Positions 29,916 through 41,800 of a stretch of DNA of 64,000 nucleotides are shown piece after piece; positions within the stretch are counted from its first letter, which is position 1, and every line of letters starts with the position of its first letter. The position numbers and the translations under genes were made by a program. This DNA is from Cordylochernes scorpioides (taxonomy: Eukaryota > Arthropoda > Arachnida > Pseudoscorpiones > Chernetidae). The stretch covers positions 19,635,483-19,699,482 of the forward strand of contig CP092884.1 of assembly GCA_030710605.1 (NCBI GenBank), read 5' to 3'. Under the pieces are notes generated by a model. It saw only the letters and a program-made list of their open reading frames with translations. It was not told the origin of the DNA and made no database searches.

Positions 29916-30349
29916 ATGACACATTTCAAACGACTAGTTGTAAATTAGTAAATACTATTTATAAATTAACATGCCAAATTTGTCAATTATCATATATAGG
30001 ACAAACGTGTAATCCATTAAATATACGAATAAACCTACATAGAAACCACGCTAAAAAATCAATTGGTAATATATATATGAAAGAACACAATCAATTACAT
30101 ACTTTTAACAACTTTAAGATAGAAATACTAGACATATGTCAAAACAAAAAACAACGACTATTATTAGAAAACAACTACATTTATAAACACAACACATTAT
30201 TCCCCTATGGTCTTAATGACGAATTAAACTACACATACAAACCACAAACAGAAGAAATTTCAACTTATGAAATCAGCTGCAAATACAAAAAAAAAATGAA
30301 TTTAAAACTAAACCTAATAAAACTAGAGGTAAAACTACCAATAAATTAG
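29916..30349 (+). CDS. Naiad GIY-YIG endonuclease domain (right copy)
   Basis: Open frame reading NHDTFQTTSCKLVNTIYKLT, CQICQLSYIGQTCNPLNIRI and NLHRNHAKKS. IYKL and SYIG are the GIY and YIG strands, R of NIRINLHR is the catalytic arginine region, and LLLENNYIYKH supplies the Glu. The CQIC cysteine pair and the HR-NH histidines fit the zinc-finger-like CCHH insert of the Naiad group. It lies 5' of RT. The frame shifts near 30349 into the following linker frame. Confidence 0.8.
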
Positions 30350-30762
30350 GTTACATTGAATTTGAAGAATTACTGGACCCAAAACAAATGTATACTAACA
30401 ACTTCGTCGATAAATTTATTAAAACATTATTTAAACTAAATAATAATAAATTTATCAAACTCATAGAATATATTAAAATTCATAATCTGACTAACAGATT
30501 AATAGATATCACACACGACATCTTTAAATACAGAAAAATTAAACAATCTACTAATAACATTAATATTATCATTAAATTTAATAACAATTTATTTAATCAT
30601 ATTAAGTTTAATGATATTTTTAATAACCAAAACATTAATAATCTTTTCCCTATAAAAAATTTAAATTTCAAAACAATCTGGAGATACAACAAAAATATAG
30701 GTAATTTAGTTTGCAATTATAACCAATTTATTGATAATTTAGCAAATTTAAAAAAAAATTAA
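30350..30762 (+). CDS. Naiad linker region between endonuclease and RT
   Basis: An open frame continuing from TKLGYIEFEELLDPKQMYTN through NLFPIKNLNFKTIWRYNKNI to NLANLKKN. Asn/Lys/Ile-rich because of AT bias. It ends in an A8 run at about 30752-30760, after which the RT frame begins, so a homopolymer slip probably separates them. Confidence 0.65.
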
Positions 30763-30765
30763 ATG

Positions 30766-32290
30766 TAATTGCAACAACTATATTGATAGATATAAGTTCT
30801 CAGGTCATATATTAACTAGCAATTTTTCTTTTTTAAATCCAGAATATCAGGATATTTTAAATAAAGGGTATAAATATATACCTCAAATTAAACACAATTA
30901 TAATAATACAATTAAATCTATATTAAAAGATATAGATATTTTCATAAATAAAACTAGTATAAAATACAGTATTCCAGAATTTACTTTTCTGGAATGGAAA
31001 CATAATATTAAAAAGGAAATTATAAATTATTATAATAATACACTTAAATACACAAAACCTAATTCAGATATTCCTTCTTTTAAAGAAAATATAATTAAAT
31101 TACAGAAGGACTTTATTATCACTCCTATAGATAAATGTTCCAATAACTTATCTATAATTTGTAAAAATCTATACCACGATATACTAAAAAAGGAAATTGA
31201 TAATAATTATAAATACACTTTTGCTAGAACTACAGCCACAAAAATCAAAAAAGACATCAAAAACGTTGAAAATTCACTAAAAATTTATAATCACTACAAA
31301 AATCCAAACATACCAAAGTTCTATATAATTCCTAAACTACACAAAAAACCTATTTCTTTCAGAACAATCACATCTGGTATAAATTCAGTTATAAAAAACA
31401 TTGATATACAATTAGCTTCAACACTACAATTTATTATAAATAAATTAACTAATAAATATAATTATAAATTTATCGACTCAAATAAAAAAATCATTAACTA
31501 TTTAATGAACAATTGGACAAACATTGAAACAGTACACACATTTGACTTTGAGGACCTATATTCTAAAATAAATTTAAGAGATCTAAATAATAAAATAACC
31601 AATTTATTTAACGAAATCATCAATGACAAAACTTTCCACATTAAAATTATTCATAACAGATATAAAACAATTAAATTAGATCTTAAAACAGCAAAAACCC
31701 TACTGGAAACATTTTTAAATTTTAACTATATAGAATTTAAAAATAAAATATATATTCAATCAGAAGGCGTTCCCATGGGAACATCTTCTAGTCCTTTATT
31801 AGCAAATTTAATATTATTCTGGTACGAAAGAGAATACTTTCTACAAAATAATGTTAACTGGCAAATGTTCCGTTATGTAGATGACATTATAATATTTAAT
31901 AATCCACAGTTCAAAAACTTAATACCTAAAATTTATCCTAAATACTTGAAACTTAAGAACAATGAAAAAATTTATAGAAACAAAAAAGTTAACTTTTTAG
32001 ACCTAAATATAGACCTTACAAACAATGCTATTAAAATTTATAATAAAAAAAGTAATTATAATTTCAATATTATAAAATACTGTAATATGAATTCTAATAT
32101 ATCATTAAATTGTTGTAAAGGTATATACTTTGGACAGTTTCTAAGATTTTATAGAATAAATAATATATTAGAAAATTTCATAGAAGATGTTAAAAATTTA
32201 AACATGGAATTTATTAAAAACAAATTTAGTATCAGACAAGTAAAATATTTCAACAGTATATCTATTATAAAATACTTAAAAAAAAAATAA
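30766..32290 (+). CDS. Naiad reverse transcriptase (right copy)
   Basis: Open for about 508 codons; no ATG until 31505, consistent with being the interior of a larger protein. It starts KCNCNNYIDRYKFSGHILTS, the conserved Cys/GHxxT motif before RT in this group. It then has FARTTATKIKKDIKNVENS, PKFYIIPKLHKKPISFRTI, TFDFEDLYSKI (first catalytic Asp), GVPMGTSSSPLLANLILFWY, and the catalytic FRYVDDIIIF. The thumb and C-terminus run to IKYLKKK and stop. No defect is visible in RT itself. It is followed by a 1.2-kb 3' region shared with the left arm. Confidence 0.88.
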
Positions 32291-33589
32291 ATGGAAATAT
32301 CCATTTATTAAATCAACTTTCTATAATTTCTCTCAATAATAAATAATACAAATTTATATTCTTTAACAATTAGTTAAACTTAAATTAAATAGCTGATTTG
32401 AAGATTTTTTCACAAGATGTTTAAAGTAATATTGTATAGAATTCATTTTTTTTAATCTCCAATTTCTGGGGAGGAAAATGGAAATTAAATAAAAGTGAAT
32501 TTTCACATTTAATAGCTTTATTAAACTCTAATAATTTGCCTTTTTAAAGGAATATTGAAAGATGAATAAGTGTTGAATCAGTTATTTTAATATAACTAGC
32601 TGTAAAGATTATAAAGTTTGGTATTCTTCCATTAACTAACTTTTCTCTCTTCTTTGAATATCTTTTTGTTCTAAAACTTCAAAACAAACGGTCTAATTTA
32701 GTCCCCCACCCCCCCCACAACATGTGTCATCCAGAAATAGATGTTTACAGTTGAAGACGCCGCGGGCAAGGTAGGTCACGGTTGGAACTTGTTAATGGAA
32801 TTTGTTATATCTGTTCATATAAATGTTTCACTGAATTAACTTTATATTAACACATAAAATCCGGTTGAAAAGAGATCTATGACGTAATAGAGAAGGGATG
32901 AAACGCCGCTGAATTTCTATTTGAGAATTCCCGGTTCAGCAGATCTCTTTTTTCAATAATTACTCCAATTTTATTTTTTTTTGTATATGTCTGGTCTACC
33001 ATTAGGGTTTCAAAACATAATAACCAAACTTATAACAAAAGTTAATTAATAATATAGATATATTACTAAATACAACTATTTATATTCATATTTTAAAATA
33101 AAAAAATTTAAAAAATCATTTAAAAAAAAAGGATAAAATATAAAATTATAAAAATATATATATATATACTAACAACCTTATCTACCTTCTTTACAAAACC
33201 TTTTGTTTTCTTATTATTAGTTTGATTAAAAGTGCATGGTTCTGTCTTTCTCTCTTTTTTCTAACTATCATATATATTCTCACTTCTATTATTCTATATA
33301 TAGGATTAGAGTATGTCTAAATGACATGTAAAAGCCGATACAAAAGACGTTACGTTGTTAAATTTTATTGTTATTAATTATAAATATATAATTAACTAGA
33401 TGATGTTTAGAAGTAAGGAATTTTTTTTTCTCTCTATCTATACTAAATAATAACATTTTACAAATTTTATAATTTGAAATTAAATAATCAAAATAATGAA
33501 GATAATTTTAATAAAATACTTAACTATAAAACTATACAACTATTTATTTTTATATATATATATATATATATATGAAAACACAATAGAAA

Positions 33590-33912
33590 AAAATAATAAA
33601 AAGATCAGGTGTTGATATTAAAAATAAAAAAGGCATATCTTGACCAGGAACACATGTGCTTTTCAGAAGGCAGAGCGCCATCTGGTGGAACAGAAATCAA
33701 CTAATCATTGATTTAGCCTGTTCCCTGATATTTGGCCAACCCAATTTCTTGAAAAATCAAGAAAAGCCATGATTTATCAAGAAATTGGGCTGGCCAAATA
33801 TCAGGGAACAGGCTAAATCAATGATTAGTTGATCTCTGTTCCACCAGACGGCGCTCTGCCTTCTGAAAAGCACATGTGCTCCTGGTCAGGATATGCCTTT
33901 TTTATTTTTAAT
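33590..33912. repeat. Fold-back repeat 1 of the hammerhead-bearing family
   Basis: Near-perfect palindrome with arms of about 125 bp. AGGCATATCTTGACCAGGAA at the left is mirrored as CCTGGTCAGGATATGCC at the right, and the centre is ATCAAGAAAAGCCATGATTT. It contains GCCATCTGGTGGAAC in both arms and (TA)n at both outer ends. Confidence 0.85.
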
Positions 33913-34208
33913 ATATATATATGAAAAAACAATAGAAAAAAATAATAAGTGGGTCAGGTGTTGATATTAAAAATAAAGAAAGCATATGCTGACCACGAGC
34001 ACATATGCTTTTTAGATGACAGAGCGCCATCTAGTGGAGCAAAAATAAAAAAAAAACGTTTATTTAACTTGTTTGTGATATGCTTGCTCCACTAGATGGC
34101 GCTCTGCCATCTAAAAAGCACATGTGCTCGTGGTCAGGATACGCTTTCTCTATTTTTAATATCAACACCTGACCCACTTATTATTTTTTTCTATTGTTTT
34201 TTCATGTG
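33913..34208. repeat. Fold-back repeat 2
   Basis: Second palindrome. Arms share GTGGGTCAGGTGTTGATATT, GCATATGCTGACC-type sequence and TGGCAGAGCGCCATCTAGTG. It is closely related to fold-back 1 but has a shorter centre. Confidence 0.85.
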
Positions 34209-34515
34209 TTAAGCGTATTAACGCAAATTTGGCCTTAAATACCCATTTCTTGGTTTCTAAAGAAGCCTCTGGGACCAAAAATCTTTTTGGTCGCAGTGGT
34301 ACAGCCTACTCCACGCTGACGAGTTCCAACAGCGCGAAACGCGTTCGTGGATGGCTTTTCTTGATTTATCAAGAAATTGGGTTGGCCAAATATCACGGAG
34401 CAAGTAAATAAACGTTTAGTTTATTTTTGATCCACTAGATGGCGCTCTGCCATCTAAAAAGGCACATGTGCTCGTGGTCAGGATATGCTTTCTTTATTTT
34501 ATATATATATTTTTA
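34209..34515 (+). repeat. Full-length-looking member of the hammerhead-bearing family
   Basis: Contains the hammerhead at 34309-34352, then TGGCTTTTCTTGATTTATCA, GGGTTGGCCAAATATCA, CCACTAGATGGCGCTCTGCC and GTGGTCAGGATATGC. It appears to supply the arm sequence from which the two fold-backs were built. It ends at (TA)n near 34500. Confidence 0.75.
34309..34352 (+). ncRNA. Hammerhead ribozyme with weakened stem II
   Basis: CTGACGA at 34316-34322 and GAA at 34336-34338. Stem I is CTCCACG with CGTGGA (34310-34315/34346-34351, 6 bp). The tiny stem III is ACGCGT (34339-34344), and H17 is T at 34345. Stem II (34323-34335) closes with G-C but has mismatches inside. This is the canonical order with a minimal stem III, as in Penelope-like and retrozyme hammerheads. 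Activity is doubtful because of stem II. Confidence 0.65.
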
Positions 34516-35221
34516 ATATAAACAATTATGTATTTTTTTTTTCCGAGAAGTTGTCAATGATTTTTTCTCTTTTTCATTCACTATTTAAAAACCTACAAAT
34601 TATTTCAAAATACCGGCCTAAAATGCTATTTCGATCAAAAGCGCGATTAAGGGTTTTAATATTACATATATGGAATTTAATGAATATATCTAAAACTTCA
34701 GTCAGAGAGAGAGATTGATTGAAAGCACTTTATTTCAATATTCATATAAGGTTATAAAGGGTTAAATATAAATGTACATTTGAGAGAAAGAGTCCAAAAG
34801 TTAAATTAAAATTAATGTGTGAAAAAAAATGAACCTCTCTCATTATTTGAAATCTAATTGATATAAATAAACACACACAGAACTGATCATAAGTATTTAT
34901 TAATCGCATAGAATTTTTAACCTGTTATTCAATTGGCTGCGGCCTGATGTCCTCCCTTTTTTTTTACACCAATATAAATTTTCCATTAAAGGATTTATTA
35001 TATACTTTTTACGATTTCAGCTCTTGTTTCCCCTCTTTATTAATTTTCATTTATTTTAAATAATTTTGGGTGATTTTAAAGAAAGCTTCATTTGTTTAAA
35101 AAGGTGTATAATTTTAAGTGAATCACAGAGCTCATTATATAAAAATGCGAAATTTAAAGAATTTTTTATGATAAATCTATATATTCATATATATTGTGAA
35201 AAAACATATAAATAAAATAAA
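34516..35221. other. AT-rich intronic stretch
   Basis: I recognise no element. Confidence 0.5.
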
Positions 35222-35379
35222 GTAGAACCTCCCTGTAAAGAAAACCTAATTGCAGAGCCAAAGTGCCCTTTAGGAAAAGGTATCCTGTTACCGGAGAGTT
35301 GCTAAATAGTAAAAATCATAATTTTGGTGATGAAAACTGTCCTTTGTAGAGAGGTGTCCTCTCATGGAGGTTCTACTGT
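35222..35379. mobile_element. Short MITE with AGTAGAACCTCC ends
   Basis: AGTAGAACCTCCCTGTAAAG at the left is inverted at the right as CTCATGGAGGTTCTACTGT. About 158 bp, non-coding, probably a pogo/Tc1-type derivative. Confidence 0.75.
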
Positions 35380-35669
35380 ATATGCATAATGATATTTTAA
35401 ACAGAATATAATTTTTTACAGATAAAATGGTATTTATTATCACAGAAGTGTGTGAATTTACAAATTACAAAAAAAAAAAAAAGACTAAGAAACCGCAACT
35501 CTTTTTTTTTTTTTTTTCTTGATTAAAGAAGCAAATTCAGCAAATTAAATCGTTTTAGTTTGCTGAAGGGCTTGTCCGAAAGATTCTTTTTGGTAAATTA
35601 ATATTTATTATGAATTTAAACAGTTATTTTTGTTTGCAATTGAATAAGGTTTTTGATAGGAACCTGTAT

Positions 35670-36253
35670 TGCAGGAAATGAACTGACAGATCAGGCAGCA
35701 AAAGTAGCAGCACAATCTAACTTGCCACTATCTCTTGCCACACTCACAAAAAGCGTATTTGGCGGTAAAAAAGAACAGATAGCCCGTAAAATGTGAACAG
35801 ACCTATACATCCAAGATGATTCTACTAGAAATCTGCGAATATTTGCTGCTACCCCGAAACTACTGCTCTCAATGCTTCAAAACATCAAACGTGGATTTAC
35901 CTTAACAACAATTTTGACTGGTCATGGTTACATTCAGGTAGGCTTTGCAAGGGTGTTGAAAGTAGACCCAACTTGCCCCCATTTCCAAGATGAAGACCAA
36001 ACCGTGGACCACCTCCTCTTCACCTATCCAACCTTCCAATACCAAAGATTCCTGACCCTCCTAGGGATCACCATCCTAAGTATCGCATCCCTAGAAAATC
36101 TCCCAAAAAAAGAAATCTACCTAACGCCACCTCATGAAATGGACTTCCACTGGCATTCTAAATAAAACCAAGACATAGGTCAAATGGACAACCCGGGTAG
36201 TTGGCGGCTTCTGTACGCTCCAAGAACCTGGGTTATCTAAATAAATAATAATA
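35670..36253 (+). mobile_element. LINE 3' fragment with RNase H and Cys-His finger, 14-bp target duplication
   Basis: ATAGGAACCTGTAT is duplicated at 35656-35669 and 36254-36267, and the insert ends in (AATA)n. Frames read IAGNELTDQAAKVAAQSN (end of an RNase H domain, GNE-AD-AK) and, after one stop near 35797, LTTILTGHGYIQVGFARVL then CPHFQDEDQTVDHLLF, the C-terminal finger. This suits an I/Jockey-superclade LINE. It is 5'-truncated and inactive. Confidence 0.85.
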
Positions 36254-36294
36254 ATAGGAACCTGTATCATGACCAATCGCTGTAAAATTAAATA

Positions 36295-37616
36295 CAAGGA
36301 TCACTCCAAAAGTTTTTGCAATCAATATTAAATAATTAAAAAATAAATTATACCATTAAAATCTACATGCATTTTTAAACTAACATGAACATTTTCATGA
36401 AATGTAACAACAATGTTTCATAGAGGGCGCGACTTTGTTTACAGCGGCAGCGGTAATTTATAAACATTGCATCAGACACAATGGAGTTGACTAGAGAAAG
36501 TTTACGAGCTATGATCTTTTATGATTATAAAAAGCAATTTACCAACTAAAGAATCCCATGAAAGATTTAATGAAAGCTTTAGGAGATAAATCTCCCTCTA
36601 TTAGAAGAGTTTTCAATTGGTTTAATGTATTTAAATTTGAAAAAATCAACCTAGAAGATGAACCTCGTTCCGGTCGACCACCAACAACAGTCTCAGAAAA
36701 AAAATTTAGCTGGTAAGATTTTTACTTGGAGAAGATCGAAGAATTACGTATCAGCATTTAGAGAAAAGTGTGGGCATTGGATCGGAAGCAATCAACACCA
36801 TCACTAAAGATCATTTAACATACAGAAAACTTGTTAGTAGATGGGTACCTCACAGCTTGGCTGAAGACCAAAAACTTGGTCGCGTTAAATGGTGTAATTT
36901 CATGTTGAAAACATTTGATGAAGACAAATAAAAGGCTGTTTTATAATTATTACAGGTGACAAAACTTGGATTTACAATTTTGATTCAGAAACAAAACGGC
37001 AATCTACTCTTTGGTGCTCTTCAAAATCACCTCCTCCTAAGAAAGTTCGCAGATCTTGAAGTGTTGGAAAACAAATGGTCGCTTGGTTTTTTTTTTTATA
37101 AAAAGCGGTTTCATTTATATTGTGAAGTTAGAAGATCGAAAGACAGATAATAGTGACTAGTATACAACAAAATGCCTTCCAGCAGTATTTGAAAACATCA
37201 AGCAAAGCAGACCAAGAGCTCAATCTAGTGGAGTCCTTCTTCACCATGAAAATGCAAGACAGCACACTTCAGCCCAAACATTAGACTTTTTAGCCAACTC
37301 TGATGTCCAATTAGTCACACTCACCCACCATATTCACCAGACCTAGCACCCTGTGACTTTTATATTTCCAAAAGTTAAGTTATTGTTGAAAAGTATAAAA
37401 TTTGACACTGATGATGAAGCACTGCAAGCCTTTATCAATGCCGTAAATTCCATCCCTGTAGATGACTGGCGTAATTACTTCGATAATTATCGAATTATAA
37501 TTGGTTTTCACGGATGAAATATTGCATAGGTGCTAAATATGCATATATATTTTAATGGTATAATTTATTTTTCAATATTTTAATTATTTATTAATATTGA
37601 AAAACCCTGACCCTTG
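36295..37616 (+). mobile_element. Mariner element with both ends, transposase broken
   Basis: CAAGGATCACTCCAAAAG and GACCCTTG form the termini with TA flanks. From 36481 the transposase starts MELTRESLRAMIFYDYKK. It continues in other frames with ALGDKSPSIRRVFNWFNVF, DEPRSGRPPTTV and later the GDKTW region near 36955. Several frameshifts and stops are visible. The truncated copy at 8797-9222 is the same family. Confidence 0.88.
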
Positions 37617-37800
37617 TAATCAACTCTCACATCAGCTTCTGAGTTGAAATCGTACATCAGACACACGTACGCACACTGACCTCATATTTATGATAATTAA
37701 AGATTATATAAGTAATATAAATATATGAAGGCTGTGTTATTTGAAGAATATCGCTGAATTATAATATATGTATATAGATAAATTAATCAGGCATTCTTTA

Positions 37801-38035
37801 ATGATGATATAGAGTTTTATGAAGATATCACCCTCGATTGAAAAACAGATTCTTTCATAGCAGCAATTTATTTACATTCACAGTATATTATTATAAAAAT
37901 AAATTACTATAAAGTCTATCAAGAGCGGGTAAAAATAAAATTAAAGTGATAAGTTACTTTATTGAATTTTGCTTTGTAGCTTCCGGGCAAAGAGCCCTTA
38001 AAAAGTTGCCGTATACTAATGGAAGATTCTCTTGA
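37801..38035 (+). repeat. 235-bp direct repeat, left copy (right copy at 38611-38842)
   Basis: GATGATATAGAGTTTTATGA through GCCGTATACTAATGGAAGATTCTC is repeated almost exactly at 38611-38842. It holds the hairpin CTTCCGGGCAAAGAGCCC, reminiscent of Penelope-like termini. The two copies bracket a host exon. Confidence 0.9.
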
Positions 38036-38196
38036 TTTCTTTAAAGCTTTTTATTTTGCTTGTAAAATTAAAAAGTGGTTTGAAATAGAAATTTGGGGAT
38101 TTTTAAATTTCCTCCTTCTTTCAGATCATTAAAAATCGATCAAAAAATCAAGTCACAACTTCCTGTAGTTTTCGAGTTGAAATGTGCATCCCCGAC

Positions 38197-38340
38197 AGAC
38201 ATATTAAATATATATATAAACAAAAAAATGCATATCATGACCGCTCACAAGAGCATTTTAGATCGCAGAGCGTCATCTAATGGAACAAAAATATACTAAA
38301 CGTTGATTTAGCTTGATAATTAACTTTGTAAATTGATCCT
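38197..38340 (+). repeat. Fragment of the hammerhead-bearing family (outer arm)
   Basis: (TA)n, then GCATATCATGACC, GCAGAGCGTCATCTAATGGA and AACGTTGATTTAGC match the arms near 34 kb. No hammerhead core. Confidence 0.6.
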
Positions 38341-38462
38341 GTATATATTGTTTGGACCCCTTAATAACTGTAACTTTGAAAGAATTGAAAATAGAAGATA
38401 TGAAACCAAGCAATCCCAAAAACGAAATCATGGTCCCTGTGGACAATCAGGTCACCTCTTAC

Positions 38463-38570
38463 CTGCTGGAACTCTGAGTGGATACTCTTGGCCGACTTCT
38501 CACAGGCGACTTCGAACTGTTCGGGGGAGATGCCCAGGTCCTCCATATGGCTTCCCAGCATCAGGTCCAC
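38463..38570 (-). CDS. CFAP36-like: CFAP36-like ciliary protein, exon in the middle of the BART-like domain
   Basis: 108-nt exon, 36 codons, phase 0 at both ends: VDLMLGSHMEDLGISPEQ then FEVACEKSAKSIHSEFQQ. The acceptor is TGTGTGCGCCAG and the donor GTAAGAGG, a strong site. The pattern L(L)-GSHMEDLGI-PEQFE-AC corresponds to the helix pair in CFAP36 that follows the acidic EYK segment (exon 50619-50683) and precedes FEQ-WAA-DYEIF (exon 4203-4369). The GC-rich exon sits in AT-rich intron. The intron to the next exon is about 34 kb, full of retroelements in both orientations. Function by homology: ciliary/flagellar protein with an ARL-binding-like fold. Expression is not shown. Confidence 0.87.
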
Positions 38571-38610
38571 CTGGCGCACACACTTTGGTGGAGGTTTCAA
38601 ACACGACAAT

Positions 38611-38842
38611 TTGATGATATAGAGTTTTATGAAGATATCACCCTCGATTGAAAAACAGATTCTTTCATAGCAGCAATTTATTTACATTCACAGTATTATT
38701 ATAAAAATAAATTACAATTAAAGTCTATCAAGAGCGGGTAAAAATAAAATTAAAGTGATAAGTTACTTTATTGAATTTTGCTTTGTAGCTTCCGGGCAAA
38801 GAGCCCTTAAAAAGTTGCCGTATACTAATGGAAGATTCTCTA
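38611..38842 (+). repeat. 235-bp direct repeat, right copy
   Basis: Near-identical to 37801-38035. Only small indels (CAGTATTATT versus CAGTATATTATT) separate them. Confidence 0.9.
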
Positions 38843-41800
38843 AAAGACTAATATTTCTATATTTTGACCATGTCGGAATTTTGGTCTGTTGGGATTTCGA
38901 TAATGCCGGGATTTTGATATGTCGATATCTTGTCCCTGCCTAGATTTTGGTCTGCCGGAATTTCGGCTATCGAGATTTCCAGTTGTCGGGATTGTGTTCG
39001 GTTCCCAAAAGAAAATATTTTTGAATGTCATAGGGCTTCAGTTTACAAGTCGAAACCCGGAATAATATCTTTGCCATGGCGCAGAACAGAGCACAGTTTT
39101 TTTTAACGTTGTAGACACCTCTACCATCAGACATGTACAGGAACTATTGCATCTAACTCTGTCATCTCCAGCATTGATCGATGTAGGGTGGTGCTGAAGT
39201 TGTGCGGCAACCATGTCCTTGTTTACTTGTGACACGGTGCCAGAGCTTTTCAATAAAAATTAGTCCAACAAAAACAACTTTGATTTATCCGTTGCTATCG
39301 CATTACTAGAGATTAACTTCAGAAAAAAATGCTCCAAACAAATAAACATAATATTTAGATAATACATTAGCGCGCGTCATCTGTAATAAGAAAGTCAAAC
39401 TATTTTTGACGCGCATGTTTCTTTTTAAAATAACCAAATTTAAAAGAATAAACAAATAGACTACAAAAGATTTCTAAACGATAGAGTAACATTATTTAAA
39501 ATTCATACAGAGAAACCTTTATTAAGACATATAGTTTTACACATGGATTCTCGCCCCGGAGTCTGCCAAGGAACAGAATAAAAATTAAGGGCTATTTATA
39601 ATTAACGATGCAGCTAATACCCAAGAGAAACTAACTAAAAGAATTAGTCTCAAGTACGGATTTATATGATAAGCCAAGGAAAACAAAAAATAATAATAAA
39701 AGGATAAAAATTAATAAATTAATGGAAGCACGGGTATTTATATGTTTATGACACTGCATACATAAATATTTATTAAGTCCTTTCGTCTTATGCCAAAATT
39801 CCTAAATTAAAAATGGAGGCTTTAAAAGTGTCGCCTAAAATATAAATTATACTGAGATGAAATAAAAGATAGGGTATCCAATTGTATTCTTCTTTGTTCA
39901 CGACTTAAATGGGAAAGAAAATAATTAGCAGCCTCAAATATTTTAACCGAAGCAAGGAAATATTTATCATTTTCTCTCTGATTCGTTGACCAATGAGAAT
40001 TTGTCTGCATATACAAACTGTCCTACAGTTCGGCAGAAACGCTTAGAAAATCGTTATTAAATGAAAAATAAAATTGCTAAAAACACGCAGTGTTTGTTAT
40101 TGCTTGTTTACTTGAAACCTTCAACCATTGTTTGCCTTTTTTTTTTCTTCTTTCGTTTTCGCTCAAGTCGATAGATGGGCATCGATATTTATAGTTTTAT
40201 AATTTGACAACTGACCAGTACCTCTTAATTTGAACATGGATAAAGGACAATACAGGTAGGCTAAGGAGACTAAAAAAAAGAGAAGAATACACTTGATAAA
40301 CACCAACTAAATATAGGTTCCGTAACGAGTATTGCTGAGTATGTGGCAGGGGCTACGGAATTATGTACGATAGCGCTTGGTGTTGTTACGCTATCCTCCC
40401 TCGACTATACTTTCCTCTAAATCACGATCAGTCAGTAATGATTTAGTCTTTGCAAAGTGTCCCAGCATAGATCTTCCAGAGAATATACATTTGATACTAG
40501 TGAAACAACGCCGAACACATCTGCTCAAGATGTAACATATAGCACCAATTATTCCAGAACATATATTAATTCACACATCTACCACTATTATATATTTTCA
40601 CCCGCAGTTCATCAAGTGGACGACGATTGAACGATCTCCATCAGATATTTTAATAAAGAACCCGATTTAAAACGTATAGTGGATCGTGGATTTTTAATCT
40701 TCGCCCAATTGATGTACTCGTATTTTTCGGTAACTCGCTGTAACCTTCGTCAAGTAAATGTTGTGTTTTCTTGAATTCTATATTCAATTTATTAGAATTA
40801 GGAGATAAAATTCAAAAATCAAAAATACTTTTAGGAAGGGACTTCAGGGATCTCTTGTACTTCAGGAAAGGAAAGAGATACAAGAAATATATATTGTGTG
40901 TTTATTTTATTCTTCGGAAAACTTCTAATCAGAAAATAATTTATATTAATGTCTTAAACAGGTTTCGATGCAGGAACTTCAGACGAAACGATTGGTTGGT
41001 ATTCATCCAGATTTTGAAGAGAGCTCATGCTCTCAAGGGCGTTGTTCACATTGTCACATGTTAGATACTTCTAGTTCACAACGTAGTATTTGATTTGATA
41101 TCATTTTAGCAGAGCTAAGACTTTCTAGTCCCATTGTGTTCATTTAACATTGATTTACACAAGTAACGAAACTCTCAGCACCTTACCAAAAGGTATTCTT
41201 CAATAATCACGGAAGGCTCTATGATTTCGAATGAATCCCGCTCCCTCGTAAGATGCCAATTTCAAGTCAGGGAAGAATACATGCAGAAATGGACTAATAC
41301 AATTGTTTTACCCTATTCACACCCTGAAAGAGATGTACTAAATGTTGTACTTGAAGTACAGGCTAGATTTTATGGGAGCCGGCCAGGCGATGCCTCTGAT
41401 TACCTTATTTTCATTTGCTGACATCACAGGCACTCGTCACCTAACCTATACATCTTTAAAATTCTGACTTAATCTAGCCTATATATTCAGAGGGTGTTCA
41501 CACTTATAGGAAACAAGTTTTATTATAAAATATTAAAAATTAACACCATATTTGAAATTTTTCAAATGTTCTATTTGAAAGCCTTTTTATTTATTTACAG
41601 AACGGCACCTGATTTTCCACGATAGCAGACACTTTCTGATCATGGTCATACTCAAAAGATCCCATTCTTCCTTTACCACTTTCCAGAGACCTTCAATTGT
41701 CCTAGGGTGTCTTTTTCCAAGTGCTCTTTTAAGGCATCCAAAAATCCTCTGTATATTGCCTATACTAAATCATTTATATGAAATTTCCCTTTTCTTCAGT

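Larger units (their letters stand above)
24996..33555. mobile_element. Head-to-head pair of Naiad-type Penelope-like elements forming a large palindrome
   Basis: The left arm (24996-29868, minus strand) and right arm (about 30711-33555, plus strand) are near-identical inverted copies. They include 3' flanks such as CACATCATCTAGTTAATT-type sequence and the G-run near 25838. The left arm is broken by a 2-kb R1 LINE. The spacer 29869-30710 belongs to the right copy and holds its GIY-YIG endonuclease. The domain order GIY-YIG first, RT second, defines the permuted Naiad/Chlamys group of Penelope-like elements, against the C-terminal endonuclease of classical ones. The arms end next to (TA)n at 33556. 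Confidence 0.85.

Noticed and set aside
39038-39253. 71-codon minus-strand frame considered as a host exon
   Set aside because: No convincing splice sites or family resemblance.
41221-41421. 66-codon plus-strand frame considered as a gene
   Set aside because: No recognisable motif; isolated in AT-rich DNA.
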